From positions 1 through 8,929 of the forward strand of contig WLEG01000064.1 in NCBI GenBank assembly GCA_009704425.1: DNA of 8,929 nucleotides, given 5' to 3'. Each line of letters begins with the position of its first letter. The first letter of the stretch is position 1. The notes below the pieces were generated by a model that did not search any database, was not told the DNA's origin, and saw only the letters and a program-made list of their open reading frames with translations. Made by a program: the position numbers and the translations under genes. This DNA comes from Actinomycetota bacterium (lineage in GTDB: Bacteria; Actinomycetota; Acidimicrobiia; Acidimicrobiales; Ilumatobacteraceae). Shown here in pieces: positions 1 to 6,525 of this stretch.

Positions 1-489
1 AAGCGTCTGACCGAGATGATCCAGGCCCTGCGCGCCATGTGGGAGGGCGGCTGGGTGGAATTCCACGGTGAGTACTACGACATCCCGCCGGTCACCATGG
101 AGCCGCACCCACCGAAGAAGGTGCCCATCTACGTGGGTGGCCACACCGACGCGGCGTTGAAGCGCGCGGCCAAGGTCGGCGACGGTTGGATCGGCAACGC
201 CTATCCGCTCGAAGAGGCGGAGATGCACATCAAGAAGTTGAAGGGTTACCTGCGCGAGTACGGGCGCGAGAACGACGATTTCGAGATCATCTGCGGTTTG
301 TACGCGATGCCCACGGCCGATCTGTACAAGCGCGCGGAAGAGGAGATGGGTCTCACCGGAACGTTGTGCATGCCGTGGGCGTTGGGCAATCCGTCGGCCG
401 GCGATCACGCCGGATTGACCGAGATGTCCGCGGCCTACAAGCCGTTCATCGACGACTTCGCCACGAACGTCGTGGCGAAGTGTCAGTGA
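1..489 (+). CDS. LLM-class (luciferase-like) oxidoreductase, 3' part only
   Basis: The frame is open from base 1 to the TGA at 487-489, giving 162 visible residues. The 5' part lies outside the window, so the in-frame ATG at 16 is internal and not the start. The visible part matches the C-terminal half of the bacterial luciferase-like TIM-barrel family, which are FMN- or F420-dependent oxidoreductases. It shows WEGGWVEFHGEYYDIPP, then a proline-rich stretch leading to VPIYVGGHTDAALKRAAKVGDGWIG. That is the family's typical 'PI.(I/V)GG...aL.RAA..gDGW' block, which lines the cofactor phosphate site. The end, in which FIDDFATNVVAKC is the last recognisable stretch, is the usual terminal helix. 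The substrate cannot be told from this fragment, and I cannot separate F420 from FMN use. The gene converges on the aldehyde dehydrogenase with a 27-bp gap and lacks the operator motif in the visible part, so a functional link is unproven. Confidence 0.85.
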   Translation, partial: KRLTEMIQALRAMWEGGWVEFHGEYYDIPPVTMEPHPPKKVPIYVGGHTDAALKRAAKVGDGWIGNAYPLEEAEMHIKKLKGYLREYGRENDDFEIICGLYAMPTADLYKRAEEEMGLTGTLCMPWALGNPSAGDHAGLTEMSAAYKPFIDDFATNVVAKCQ

Positions 490-516
490 TTCGGAAAATC
501 CGAGAGGTTCGGTGCG

Positions 517-1995
517 TCAGCCGGGCCAGACGATGGACTGCATCTCCGTGTAGCAATGCAATCCGAAGTCGCCACCGTCGCGACCGACGCCGCTCATCTT
601 GAAGCCACCGAACGGCGCCTCGTGATTTCGCTGGGCGGTGTTGATGCCCACGTTGCCGCTGCGCAACTGACGGGCGATGCGATACGCGCGGTCGCTGTCC
701 TGCGAGAAGACGTAGTCGTACAGCCCGAACTCGGTGCCGTTCGCGATGGCGATTCCCTCGTCCTCGTCGTCGAACGGGACGACGACCACGACCGGTCCGA
801 AGATCTCCTGCTGAACGGGGGTCATGTCGGCACGGCAACCGGCGATGAGGGTCGGCGCCACGTAGTAGCCACGCTCCATGTGTGAAGGGCGACGACCGTC
901 GACCACGATTTCGGCGCCCTCGTCGGCGCCGGCCTTGATGTAGCTCTCGATGCGATCGCGTTGGATCGACGAGATGACCGGTCCGACGAGAGTGTCCATG
1001 GAGGTGGGATCGCCCACCTTCAGATTCGGTGCGACTTTGGCGAGCGCGGCCACCAATTCGTCGTAACGGCTGCGGTGCACGATGGCGCGGGTGGGTGCCG
1101 TGCAGATCTGTCCGCTGTGGAAGGCCCACACGCTCTGGATGCCGGCGACCGCCTTGCCGATGTCGGCATCCTCCATGACGAGTCCGGCGCCCTTGCCGCC
1201 CAGTTCGAGCAACTGGCGCTTCATGGTGGCCGCGCCGGCCTCCATGATGCGCGCGCCCACGCTGGTGGATCCGGTGAACGACACCATGTCGACGTTGCGG
1301 CTGGTGGTGAGCGCCGCCGCGGGTTCGGGCTTGGACGAAGTGATGATGTTGATCACGCCGGGCGGAAATCCCACCTCGTGCATGATCTCGGCCAACTCGA
1401 TGACGGCGAGCGGGTCCTGCGGAGCGGGCTTCATGACGACGGTGCAGCCGACCGCGAGAGCGGGGGCGATCTTGCCGGCCATGTTCACGACGGGGAAGTT
1501 GTACGGCGAGATGCAGGCGACGACGCCCACCGGTTGGCGGTGCACGACGCCGCCGATGAGACCTCCGGCGGCCAGCGGCGTGGCTTGCATGGGCGAGGGG
1601 GGCAACGGGATGTCGAGGCTGCGCGCGGCGGACTTGGCGTAACGCTCGAATCGCTCGATGGCCACGGGCACCTGCATGCGCGAGCCCACCATGGCGGTGG
1701 CGCCGGTCTCGCTGATGATCAGCGGCACCAGATCACCTTGACGCTCGCGCAGTTTGTCAGCGACGGCCTGCAGAAGACGGGCGCGCTCGGCGGGGGGAGT
1801 GCGCCACCACTTCGGGAAGGCCTCTTGGGCGGCGCGTGCGGCGGCCTCGGCCTGGGCGACGCTGGCCTCGGGGGCGTGTCCGACGAGTTCCTCGGTGGCC
1901 GGATTGATGACCGGACTCGTGCCCTCGTCACCTTCCACCCATTCGCCACCGATCAGAAGTCGGTATCGCTTGTCGGCTGTGCCTGATGAACCCAT
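517..1995 (-). CDS. NAD(P)-dependent aldehyde dehydrogenase
   Basis: This is a 492-residue cytosolic enzyme of the aldehyde dehydrogenase superfamily, of normal full length. It oxidises an aldehyde to a carboxylate (or acyl product) with NAD(P)+. All catalytic landmarks are present: SPYNFP with N166, MKPA with K189, the nucleotide-binding FTGSTSVG at 240-247, general base E264 in LELGGKG, catalytic thiol C298 in GQICTAPTR, and EIFGP with E397. I chose the ATG at 1995 because GGAGGGG (2000-2006 read on the minus strand) lies four bases upstream, and the mature-looking start GSSGTADKRYRLLIGGEWV follows. The frame stays open to an ATG at 2088, but that extension would run through the operator palindrome and has no family resemblance. 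The gene is transcribed divergently from the amidohydrolase, and the 21-bp palindrome lies 37-57 bp upstream of its start, so regulation shared with that gene is likely. The substrate is unknown; a product of the amidohydrolase or LLM pathway is only a guess. Confidence 0.95.
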   Translation of the reverse strand: MGSSGTADKRYRLLIGGEWVEGDEGTSPVINPATEELVGHAPEASVAQAEAAARAAQEAFPKWWRTPPAERARLLQAVADKLRERQGDLVPLIISETGATAMVGSRMQVPVAIERFERYAKSAARSLDIPLPPSPMQATPLAAGGLIGGVVHRQPVGVVACISPYNFPVVNMAGKIAPALAVGCTVVMKPAPQDPLAVIELAEIMHEVGFPPGVINIITSSKPEPAAALTTSRNVDMVSFTGSTSVGARIMEAGAATMKRQLLELGGKGAGLVMEDADIGKAVAGIQSVWAFHSGQICTAPTRAIVHRSRYDELVAALAKVAPNLKVGDPTSMDTLVGPVISSIQRDRIESYIKAGADEGAEIVVDGRRPSHMERGYYVAPTLIAGCRADMTPVQQEIFGPVVVVVPFDDEDEGIAIANGTEFGLYDYVFSQDSDRAYRIARQLRSGNVGINTAQRNHEAPFGGFKMSGVGRDGGDFGLHCYTEMQSIVWPG

Positions 1996-2031
1996 GTTTC
2001 CCCTCCGTCGTGACGACCAGTCGAAGGCTAC

Positions 2032-2052
2032 AATCTGACGGACCGTCAGATT
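2032..2052. promoter_or_regulatory. Operator-like 21-bp perfect palindrome (TetR-type) in divergent promoter
   Basis: The sequence is AATCTGACG-GAC-CGTCAGATT: perfect 9-bp arms around a 3-bp centre. It lies in the 110-bp gap between two divergent starts (ATG at 1995 on minus, ATG at 2106 on plus). The core TCTGACGNNNCGTCAGA recurs twice at 6604-6641, in front of another divergent gene pair. Recurrence confined to divergent promoter gaps, plus the size and symmetry, fits a dimeric repressor such as a TetR-family protein. That family assignment is inference, as no regulator is encoded here. A TACAAT at 2029-2034 resembles a -10 box for the plus-strand gene and overlaps the palindrome's left edge, which would suit repression, but I see no convincing -35 at the right distance. 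Confidence 0.75.
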
Positions 2053-2105
2053 CCATCGCGGACGCATTGTTGACACGTCGCGATCCAACTCAAGGGGCCA
2101 AGAGC

Positions 2106-3827
2106 ATGCTCGACATCGTTATTCGCGGAGGCACCGTCATCGACGGCACGGGCGCACCGGCCCGTCGGGCCGACGTCGGTATCAAGGGTGGTCGCGTGGT
2201 GGCCGTGGGTGTGGTCGACGAGTCGGCCGCCGAAGTCATCGATGCCGCAGGCATGTACGTGACCCCGGGCTTCATCGACCCGCACACGCATTACGACGCC
2301 CAGTTGCTCTGGGACCCGACGGCCAGTCCGTCGAGTGTCCACGGAGTCACCACCGTCGTGGGCGGCAACTGCGGTTTCACGCTGGCCCCATTGCTGCCCG
2401 GTGACGCCGATTACCTCCGCAAGATGATGGCCAAGGTCGAGGGCATGCCGTTGGCGGCGCTCGAGAACGGCACGGACTGGGCCTGGGAAACCTTCTCGGA
2501 TTACCTCGGACGGCTCGAGGGCAACATCGCGGTCAACGCCGGCTTCCTGGTGGGGCACTGTGCGATTCGTCGTTACGTGATGGGCGGCGAGGCGGTCGGT
2601 GCGGCGGCGGACGCGGATCAGATCGCGGCGATGCGGGCCGAGTTGGCACGGGCCATCGAAGCGGGCGCGTTGGGTTTCTCGTTCACCAACAGCACGTCGC
2701 ACAGTGACGGAGACGGCGAACCGGTGGCCAGTCGTTGGGCCACCCATGACGAGCTGATCGCTCTGTGCGAGGAGGTCGGACAGCACGAGGGCACCACGCT
2801 GGAGGGAATCGTGCCGGGATGTCTCGATCGCTTCGCCGACGACGAGATCGAACTGCTCGGACGCATGAGCGCGGCGGCCAATCGTCCGATGAACTGGAAC
2901 GTGCTCACCGTGGATTCGCGCGAGCCGGACCGGGTGCCGCGCCAGATCTCGGCCTACGACCGGTCGGTGGAGTTGGGCGGACGCGTGGTGGCGCTCACCA
3001 TGCCGGTGCAGGTTCCGATGAACATGAGCTTCCTGAACTTCTGCGGTCTGTGGCTGTTGCCCGGTTGGCAGAAGGTTCTCGGAGTGCCGGTGGCCGAGCG
3101 GATCGCGCGACTGCAGGACCCGGACACGCGGGTGTTGTTGCTGGAGAACAGCCTGTCGCAGGCGGCCGGAGTGTTCCGTCGTCTCGCGGACTGGGGCGAT
3201 TACGTGATCGGCGACACCTACTCCGAGGCGAACCGAGGGCTGAAGGGCCGCATCGTGCGCGACATCGCCAACGAACGCGGGCGCAGTTGCTTCGGCACGT
3301 TGCTCGACATCGTGATCGCCGACGAACTGCAGACCGTGTTGTGGCCCACCCCGCAGGACGACGACGCCGAGTCGTGGCGGATGCGAGCGGAACTGTGGCA
3401 GGACGAGCGGGCGATCATCGGCGGTTCCGACGCCGGCGCGCACCTGGACCGCATGTGCGGTGCGCCGTACCCGACGCGTTGGCTGTCGGACTGCATCCGC
3501 GGTCGTCAGTTGGTGCCGGTGGAGCACGCCGTGAAGATGATGACGTCGGCCCCGGCGCGTTTGTTCGGATTCACCGATCGCGGCGAGTTGCGCGAGGGTG
3601 CGTTCGCCGACGTGGTGGTGTTCGACCCCGCCGCGGTGGGATCCGAGGACGCGGCGTTGGTGACGGACCTGCCGGGGGATTCGTCGCGGTTGACGGCCGG
3701 GTCGTTCGGCGTGAAGCGCGTGCTGGTGAACGGCATGGTGATCGTGGAGGACGGAGTGGCGAACGGACGGGTGCCGGGAACGGTGCTGAAGTCTGGCCGC
3801 GACACCTACACCGTCCCCGCCCGCTAA
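2106..3827 (+). CDS. Amidohydrolase, N-acyl-D-amino-acid deacylase-like family
   Basis: This 573-residue protein is a metal-dependent hydrolase of the amidohydrolase superfamily, close to the D-aminoacylase group (COG3653-like). It has the composite fold: an N-terminal beta-sandwich strand (DIVIRGGTVIDGTGAP, with VTPGFIDPHTHYD closing it), a TIM barrel, and a C-terminal strand set (GAFADVVVFDPA, then VKRVLVNG). Visible metal or active-site candidates are H60 and H62 in HTH, D64, C89 in GGNCGF (the position of the bridging cysteine in D-aminoacylase), H151 in GHC, and D442/H446 in GGSDAGAH. The two barrel histidines expected after the GALGFS block appear to be missing: the matching stretches read TTLEGIVPG (230-238) and MNWNVLTVD (262-270). 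The start at 2106 has AAGGGG at 2092-2097 eight bases upstream; longer in-frame starts reach back into the aldehyde dehydrogenase gene. Family members hydrolyse amide bonds of N-acyl-D-amino acids, but this subgroup is poorly characterised and the substrate is unknown. It is probably co-regulated with the aldehyde dehydrogenase through the shared palindrome. Confidence 0.9.
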   Translation: MLDIVIRGGTVIDGTGAPARRADVGIKGGRVVAVGVVDESAAEVIDAAGMYVTPGFIDPHTHYDAQLLWDPTASPSSVHGVTTVVGGNCGFTLAPLLPGDADYLRKMMAKVEGMPLAALENGTDWAWETFSDYLGRLEGNIAVNAGFLVGHCAIRRYVMGGEAVGAAADADQIAAMRAELARAIEAGALGFSFTNSTSHSDGDGEPVASRWATHDELIALCEEVGQHEGTTLEGIVPGCLDRFADDEIELLGRMSAAANRPMNWNVLTVDSREPDRVPRQISAYDRSVELGGRVVALTMPVQVPMNMSFLNFCGLWLLPGWQKVLGVPVAERIARLQDPDTRVLLLENSLSQAAGVFRRLADWGDYVIGDTYSEANRGLKGRIVRDIANERGRSCFGTLLDIVIADELQTVLWPTPQDDDAESWRMRAELWQDERAIIGGSDAGAHLDRMCGAPYPTRWLSDCIRGRQLVPVEHAVKMMTSAPARLFGFTDRGELREGAFADVVVFDPAAVGSEDAALVTDLPGDSSRLTAGSFGVKRVLVNGMVIVEDGVANGRVPGTVLKSGRDTYTVPAR

Positions 3828-3833
3828 CCACTT

Positions 3834-3892
3834 TGCGACAATTTGTCGCTTTGTGTACACGAGCCATGTACACAAAGCGACAAATTGTCGCA
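3834..3892. repeat. Long palindromic element, copy 1 (26-bp perfect arms, 7-bp spacer)
   Basis: Left arm 3834-3859 and right arm 3867-3892 are exact reverse complements, separated by CGAGCCA. Each arm holds a smaller palindrome, GCGACAAWTTGTCGC (3835-3849 and 3877-3891), and ends at TGTACA toward the centre. The element begins 7 bp after the amidohydrolase stop and ends 9 bp before the stop of the convergent AbiEi/DUF559 gene. It could act as a bidirectional terminator, although no T-run follows on either side. It could instead be one boundary of an inserted cassette, since an almost identical copy lies at 4882-4940 on the other side of the gene. Confidence 0.9.
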
Positions 3893-3901
3893 GTTTGGTA
3901 T

Positions 3902-4837
3902 CTAGGCGGCGGCGCGTGACGATGCGATGCGGTGTTCGACGGCGGTCATGATCGTGGCCACAGTTGCTCGAAGGTCATTGCGCACGTCGTCCGTGGTTGG
4001 ACGCAACACCATCCAGCCCTCGGCAGCGGCAAGTAGATCGCGGTGTTTGTCACGGTGAATCGCCACGATCGTGTCGTGCAGTTCTCCGTCCAGTTCGAGG
4101 CCCAGACGGAGCGCCGGTAATGCGGCATCGAGGTGGATCACGTTTCCGCGAGCCAAACGAAGTGGGAACTGGGGTACCCAATCGAGGCCGGTGACCCGGA
4201 GTGCATCCATCAGGACGATCTCGTCGTGGCTCATCGCGGGCGGAATGCTCGTGACTCGCTCCATCACGACGTGGCGGAAGCGGGCCGAACCGTCGCGGCC
4301 CATCCGGGTGATCGCCGATCCGAATCTGTTGAGTTGCTCCATCGTGACCAGTTTGCGATTCAACGCATCTTCGAGAACCGATCGCAGGATCCGATCGTCG
4401 AGCTCGCCGGAGATCTCGAAGAGGGTCTGCGCGGGAGAGCTGACCCGACCGCCGGAAAGCGTTTCGACGATGTCGGGACTCTCGAACCGGGTGCGTCGGA
4501 TTCGCATGTTCGCGACGCGGGGGAGCGTGGTTCCTTGAACCGTCATCTGGATGCGGTCCCGCGGTATGCGGCGAAGGCCCCAGTAGGCGGCCGCGGTGGT
4601 TCCCGAAACCCAACCGTGAGGAAGTGCCAGAGATGCGGCGAGTACTTCCGCTTCCATGTCGAGATGGGCTTCTCCGACGGCGAAGATGGATCCGCGATAG
4701 ATGCAGCGCAGTACGCCTTCGCGAGCCAGTCGACTCGCTGTTCGCCGATTGATGCCGATGGAGGCCAGGTCCTCGATGGTGATGATTCCGCGTCGCCTTT
4801 CGGCGAGATTGATGATGTTTGCTGCATCGCTCCACAT
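3902..4837 (-). CDS. AbiEi-like antitoxin domain fused to DUF559 (Vsr-like) nuclease domain
   Basis: This is a 311-residue protein. Residues about 1-55 resemble the winged-helix N-terminus of AbiEi-type (type IV) antitoxins: RRRGIITIEDLASIGINRRT, then LAREGVLRCIYRG. Residues about 70-165 carry the usual following block (HGWVSGTTAAAYWGL; VSSPAQTLFE; LEDALNRKLV). Residues about 205-290 look like DUF559, a small PD-(D/E)XK fold related to Vsr repair endonucleases: D237, then E248-L-D250-G, H254, D263, R266 and GWMVLRP, so the putative catalytic acids are kept. The AbiEi part would bind DNA; the nuclease activity is inferred. No AbiEii-like nucleotidyltransferase toxin lies beside it, so it is an orphan. 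The ATG at 4837 opens the clear homology but lacks a good ribosome-binding site (GCTGAACGGCC precedes it), so the start is less certain. Near-identical 59-bp palindromes flank the gene at 3834-3892 and 4882-4940. By eye some stretches (for example 4321-4380) are less GC-rich than neighbouring genes, which could mean transfer. Confidence 0.85.
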   Translation of the reverse strand: MWSDAANIINLAERRRGIITIEDLASIGINRRTASRLAREGVLRCIYRGSIFAVGEAHLDMEAEVLAASLALPHGWVSGTTAAAYWGLRRIPRDRIQMTVQGTTLPRVANMRIRRTRFESPDIVETLSGGRVSSPAQTLFEISGELDDRILRSVLEDALNRKLVTMEQLNRFGSAITRMGRDGSARFRHVVMERVTSIPPAMSHDEIVLMDALRVTGLDWVPQFPLRLARGNVIHLDAALPALRLGLELDGELHDTIVAIHRDKHRDLLAAAEGWMVLRPTTDDVRNDLRATVATIMTAVEHRIASSRAAA

Positions 4838-4881
4838 GGCCGTTCAGCAAAGCACCGCCCTGTGGCACCGATTTACCAAAG

Positions 4882-4940
4882 TGCGACAATTTGTCGCTTT
4901 ACGTACACGAGCCGTGTACACAAAGCGACAAATTGTCGCA
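4882..4940. repeat. Long palindromic element, copy 2 (imperfect arms)
   Basis: This copy differs from copy 1 at 3 of 59 positions and has the same orientation, judged by the asymmetric centre CGAGCC. The outer 19 bp pair perfectly (4882-4900 with 4922-4940). Two adjacent mismatches follow (A4901/C4921 and C4902/A4920), then seven more pairs (4903-4909 with 4913-4919) around an AGC loop. The 15-bp palindromes GCGACAAWTTGTCGC recur at 4883-4897 and 4925-4939. It lies 45 bp upstream of the AbiEi/DUF559 start, where an autoregulatory operator would be expected for an AbiEi-type DNA-binding protein. It is also downstream of the lipoprotein gene on the same strand, so a terminator role is possible. 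Confidence 0.9.
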
Positions 4941-4949
4941 GAAATGGAG

Positions 4950-4984
4950 GAGGGGCCGGGGGGATTGCTCCCACCCGACCCCTC
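4950..4984 (-). terminator. Candidate terminator hairpin downstream of the lipoprotein gene
   Basis: GAGGGG (4950-4955) pairs with CCCCTC (4979-4984), continued by 4957-4960 with 4974-4977 and 4962-4963 with 4971-4972. In the minus-strand transcript the 4956/4978 pair becomes a G-U wobble, so the stem is more continuous in the direction of the lipoprotein gene than on the plus strand. Only a short T-rich stretch follows (CCATTTCTG on the minus strand), so it is not a classic strong terminator. It lies 71 bp past the lipoprotein stop. Confidence 0.45.
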
Positions 4985-4994
4985 TGGTCCAACT

Positions 4995-5042
4995 CACGGT
5001 TCGGTCATCCCGTCCCGCGCACGGTTCGGTCAACCCGAACCG
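4995..5042. repeat. 13-bp direct repeat with an 8-bp-stem hairpin
   Basis: CACGGTTCGGTCA occurs at 4995-5007 and again at 5020-5032, 25 bp apart. The second copy forms a hairpin with the following bases: CGGTTCGG (5022-5029), loop TCAAC, CCGAACCG (5035-5042). The hairpin lies 13 bp beyond the lipoprotein stop on the minus strand and has no T-run after it. It could protect the mRNA 3' end or help termination. No protein-coding sequence is supported between 4838 and 5055. Confidence 0.5.
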
Positions 5043-5055
5043 ACGTATCGATGCG

Positions 5056-6525
5056 TCAGTCCGCGATCGGCGTCCAGTCGCTGGTGATCACACCGCAGTT
5101 CACCGGAGCCGCACAGCCGTTGTACAGGCCGTTGGCGTCGGGGGCGGTCTGAGCGTTGGCCGCGGTCACCTTCACCACGTGAACGGCGTTGGCCGCGAAC
5201 GGCTTGCCGGGGGCGAAGGTTCCGGTGCCACCACCGATGAGAGCCAACGGAACGTCACCCAGGTTCAAAATGGCCTCGATGAACGACGCACGCGTCGGAT
5301 TCACACCCGCGGCTTCCAGACCCAACTTGATGATGTTGAAGATGGAGCATTCCTGGGGCGTGTAATCCGAGTTGAGCACGGTGCCCGCGGTGTCGGTCAA
5401 CTGACGACCAGCCGGCACGCCGGGGTTCGACGGTCCGCCGTAGTACTCGGAGAAGTTCTCGTCGAAGTTGGCGCGGCAGCCCGCCTCGAACTCGCTGTCG
5501 GGGCGGATGGCGGTGCCGTCGGTCGAGTGATCGAAGGCCGTGGTGCACGAACTACCCACCGCGGTGGCCGCACGGTCGGCGCTGAGGCCGAACGGCGAGC
5601 AACCCGACGACGACACGTCGAGCAGGGTGAAGGGCAGTTCGGCCTCGGCGGCCTTGGTCCAGAAACCGGTGTTCTCGGTGAACGGGGTGGCCACGAGCAC
5701 GTGAACCGCACCCTCGGCGACGAAGTTACCCACGGCAACGGCGCCCTCTTCGTTGATGGCGGCGTTGTCGCCCGAGACCGAGTTCAGTTCGGCGCGGGTC
5801 ACCACGAAGCCGGCCTCTTCGAGGGCGGCCTGGGCGGCGTCACCGGCGGCGGTGCCACCGGGGGTGTTGTTCGACATGATGCCCACGGTCGAACCAGCGG
5901 CGGCATCGGTGTTCTCGATCCACTGCTTGGCGCCGGCGGCAGCCATCACCTCGGTCGGCGGGACGAGCGAGATCGCCAGACCGGTGGCCAGCTCGGCCTC
6001 GGTCATCACGTCGCCGTACAGGATCGGTACTCCACCTTCGTAGATGCAGTCACGAGCGATCGACGACAAGCCGGTTCCGTTGACCATGGCGAACAGTTCG
6101 TTGTCGATGGTCGCCTCGGCGCACAGCGCGTCGAAGGAGGTCTGGTCGAGCGGGTTCCACACGAGGCGGACCAGTTCGATGGTGCGACCGTTGATTCCGC
6201 CGGCCTCGTTGATGTCGTCGGCGAAGACCTTCCAGCGGTCGAACAGGTGGTCGGTGGTCAGGGTCTCGGGCACGACGCCCGGCATGACCGCGCGAACGGC
6301 TTCGAGGTCGGCGACCGCGACACCGATGCTGATGGTGGTCTCGGTGACTCCGACGTCGGAAGCCGTGGGCTCCTCGGCGGGAGCATCGGTGGAGGGCGCC
6401 TCACTGGTAGGTGCCTCACTGGTGGGCGCCTCGGTGGTGTCGCCGCCGTCTCCGCCGCCACAGGCAGCGAGCACGAGCGAGGCACCAGCGAACAGCGCGA
6501 CCGCAATGCGTGACTGTCTCTTCAT
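5056..6525 (-). CDS. Liv-type ABC substrate-binding lipoprotein
   Basis: This 489-residue exported protein resembles the branched-chain amino acid (LivJ/LivK, Peripla_BP_6) receptor family. Residues 1-22 are a lipoprotein signal: MKRQSR, a hydrophobic core, and lipobox LVLAAC with C22 as the lipidated cysteine. Residues about 23-57 are a flexible Gly/Thr/Glu/Ala/Pro linker with EAPTS repeats. The ligand-binding part begins near TETTISIGVAVADLEAVRA (61-79), followed by DDINEAGGINGRTIELV (103-119), a hallmark of the family. Eight cysteines are present after C22 (135, 160, 309, 327, 350, 393, 471, 477), enough for several disulfides. The start is supported by GAGGGGG (6533-6539, minus strand) seven bases upstream. 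It is divergent from the MFS-ABC gene, sharing the 38-bp palindrome that lies 78 bp upstream of its start. The ligand is unknown; Liv-type receptors bind amino acids, amides, short acids or aromatic compounds. No permease gene (LivH/LivM) is in the window. Confidence 0.9.
   Translation of the reverse strand: MKRQSRIAVALFAGASLVLAACGGGDGGDTTEAPTSEAPTSEAPSTDAPAEEPTASDVGVTETTISIGVAVADLEAVRAVMPGVVPETLTTDHLFDRWKVFADDINEAGGINGRTIELVRLVWNPLDQTSFDALCAEATIDNELFAMVNGTGLSSIARDCIYEGGVPILYGDVMTEAELATGLAISLVPPTEVMAAAGAKQWIENTDAAAGSTVGIMSNNTPGGTAAGDAAQAALEEAGFVVTRAELNSVSGDNAAINEEGAVAVGNFVAEGAVHVLVATPFTENTGFWTKAAEAELPFTLLDVSSSGCSPFGLSADRAATAVGSSCTTAFDHSTDGTAIRPDSEFEAGCRANFDENFSEYYGGPSNPGVPAGRQLTDTAGTVLNSDYTPQECSIFNIIKLGLEAAGVNPTRASFIEAILNLGDVPLALIGGGTGTFAPGKPFAANAVHVVKVTAANAQTAPDANGLYNGCAAPVNCGVITSDWTPIAD
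6395..6439. repeat. Three tandem 15-bp units coding the lipoprotein linker
   Basis: GGCGCCTCACTGGTA, GGTGCCTCACTGGTG and GGCGCCTCGGTGGTG follow one another without gaps. On the minus strand they encode the EAPTS-type repeats just after the lipobox. Such in-frame repeats (15 bp, five residues) can gain or lose units by slippage without breaking the gene, changing tether length only. Confidence 0.8.

Noticed and set aside
491..503. Small hairpin TCGGA-AAA-TCCGA between the convergent LLM and aldehyde dehydrogenase genes as a terminator.
   Set aside because: The stem is only 5 bp and no T-run follows; too weak to call.
511..520. GGTGCGTCAG, identical to the right half of the second operator unit.
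   Set aside because: It has no matching left half and overlaps the aldehyde dehydrogenase stop codon; likely chance.
2070..2075. TTGACA as a -35 box for the amidohydrolase gene.
   Set aside because: The position 17 bp downstream falls in the ribosome-binding site and has no -10-like sequence.
1996..2088. A 31-residue N-terminal extension of the aldehyde dehydrogenase beginning at 2088 (minus).
   Set aside because: It reads through the operator palindrome and lacks family similarity, while the ATG at 1995 has a strong ribosome-binding site.
2046..3875. A long open frame (609 codons) on the minus strand opposite the amidohydrolase gene.
   Set aside because: It mirrors the codon positions of the amidohydrolase, is His/Arg-rich with no recognisable domain, and starts inside the long palindrome. 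It is a GC-driven shadow.
3834..4940. The palindrome pair as a CRISPR array.
   Set aside because: There are only two copies, separated by a full gene, with no spacer-length periodicity and no cas genes.
4819..6513. A long open frame (564 codons) on the plus strand opposite the lipoprotein gene.
   Set aside because: It is Gly/Arg/His-rich with no domain and runs across the 59-bp palindrome. The minus-strand lipoprotein gene with its lipobox and ribosome-binding site explains the region.
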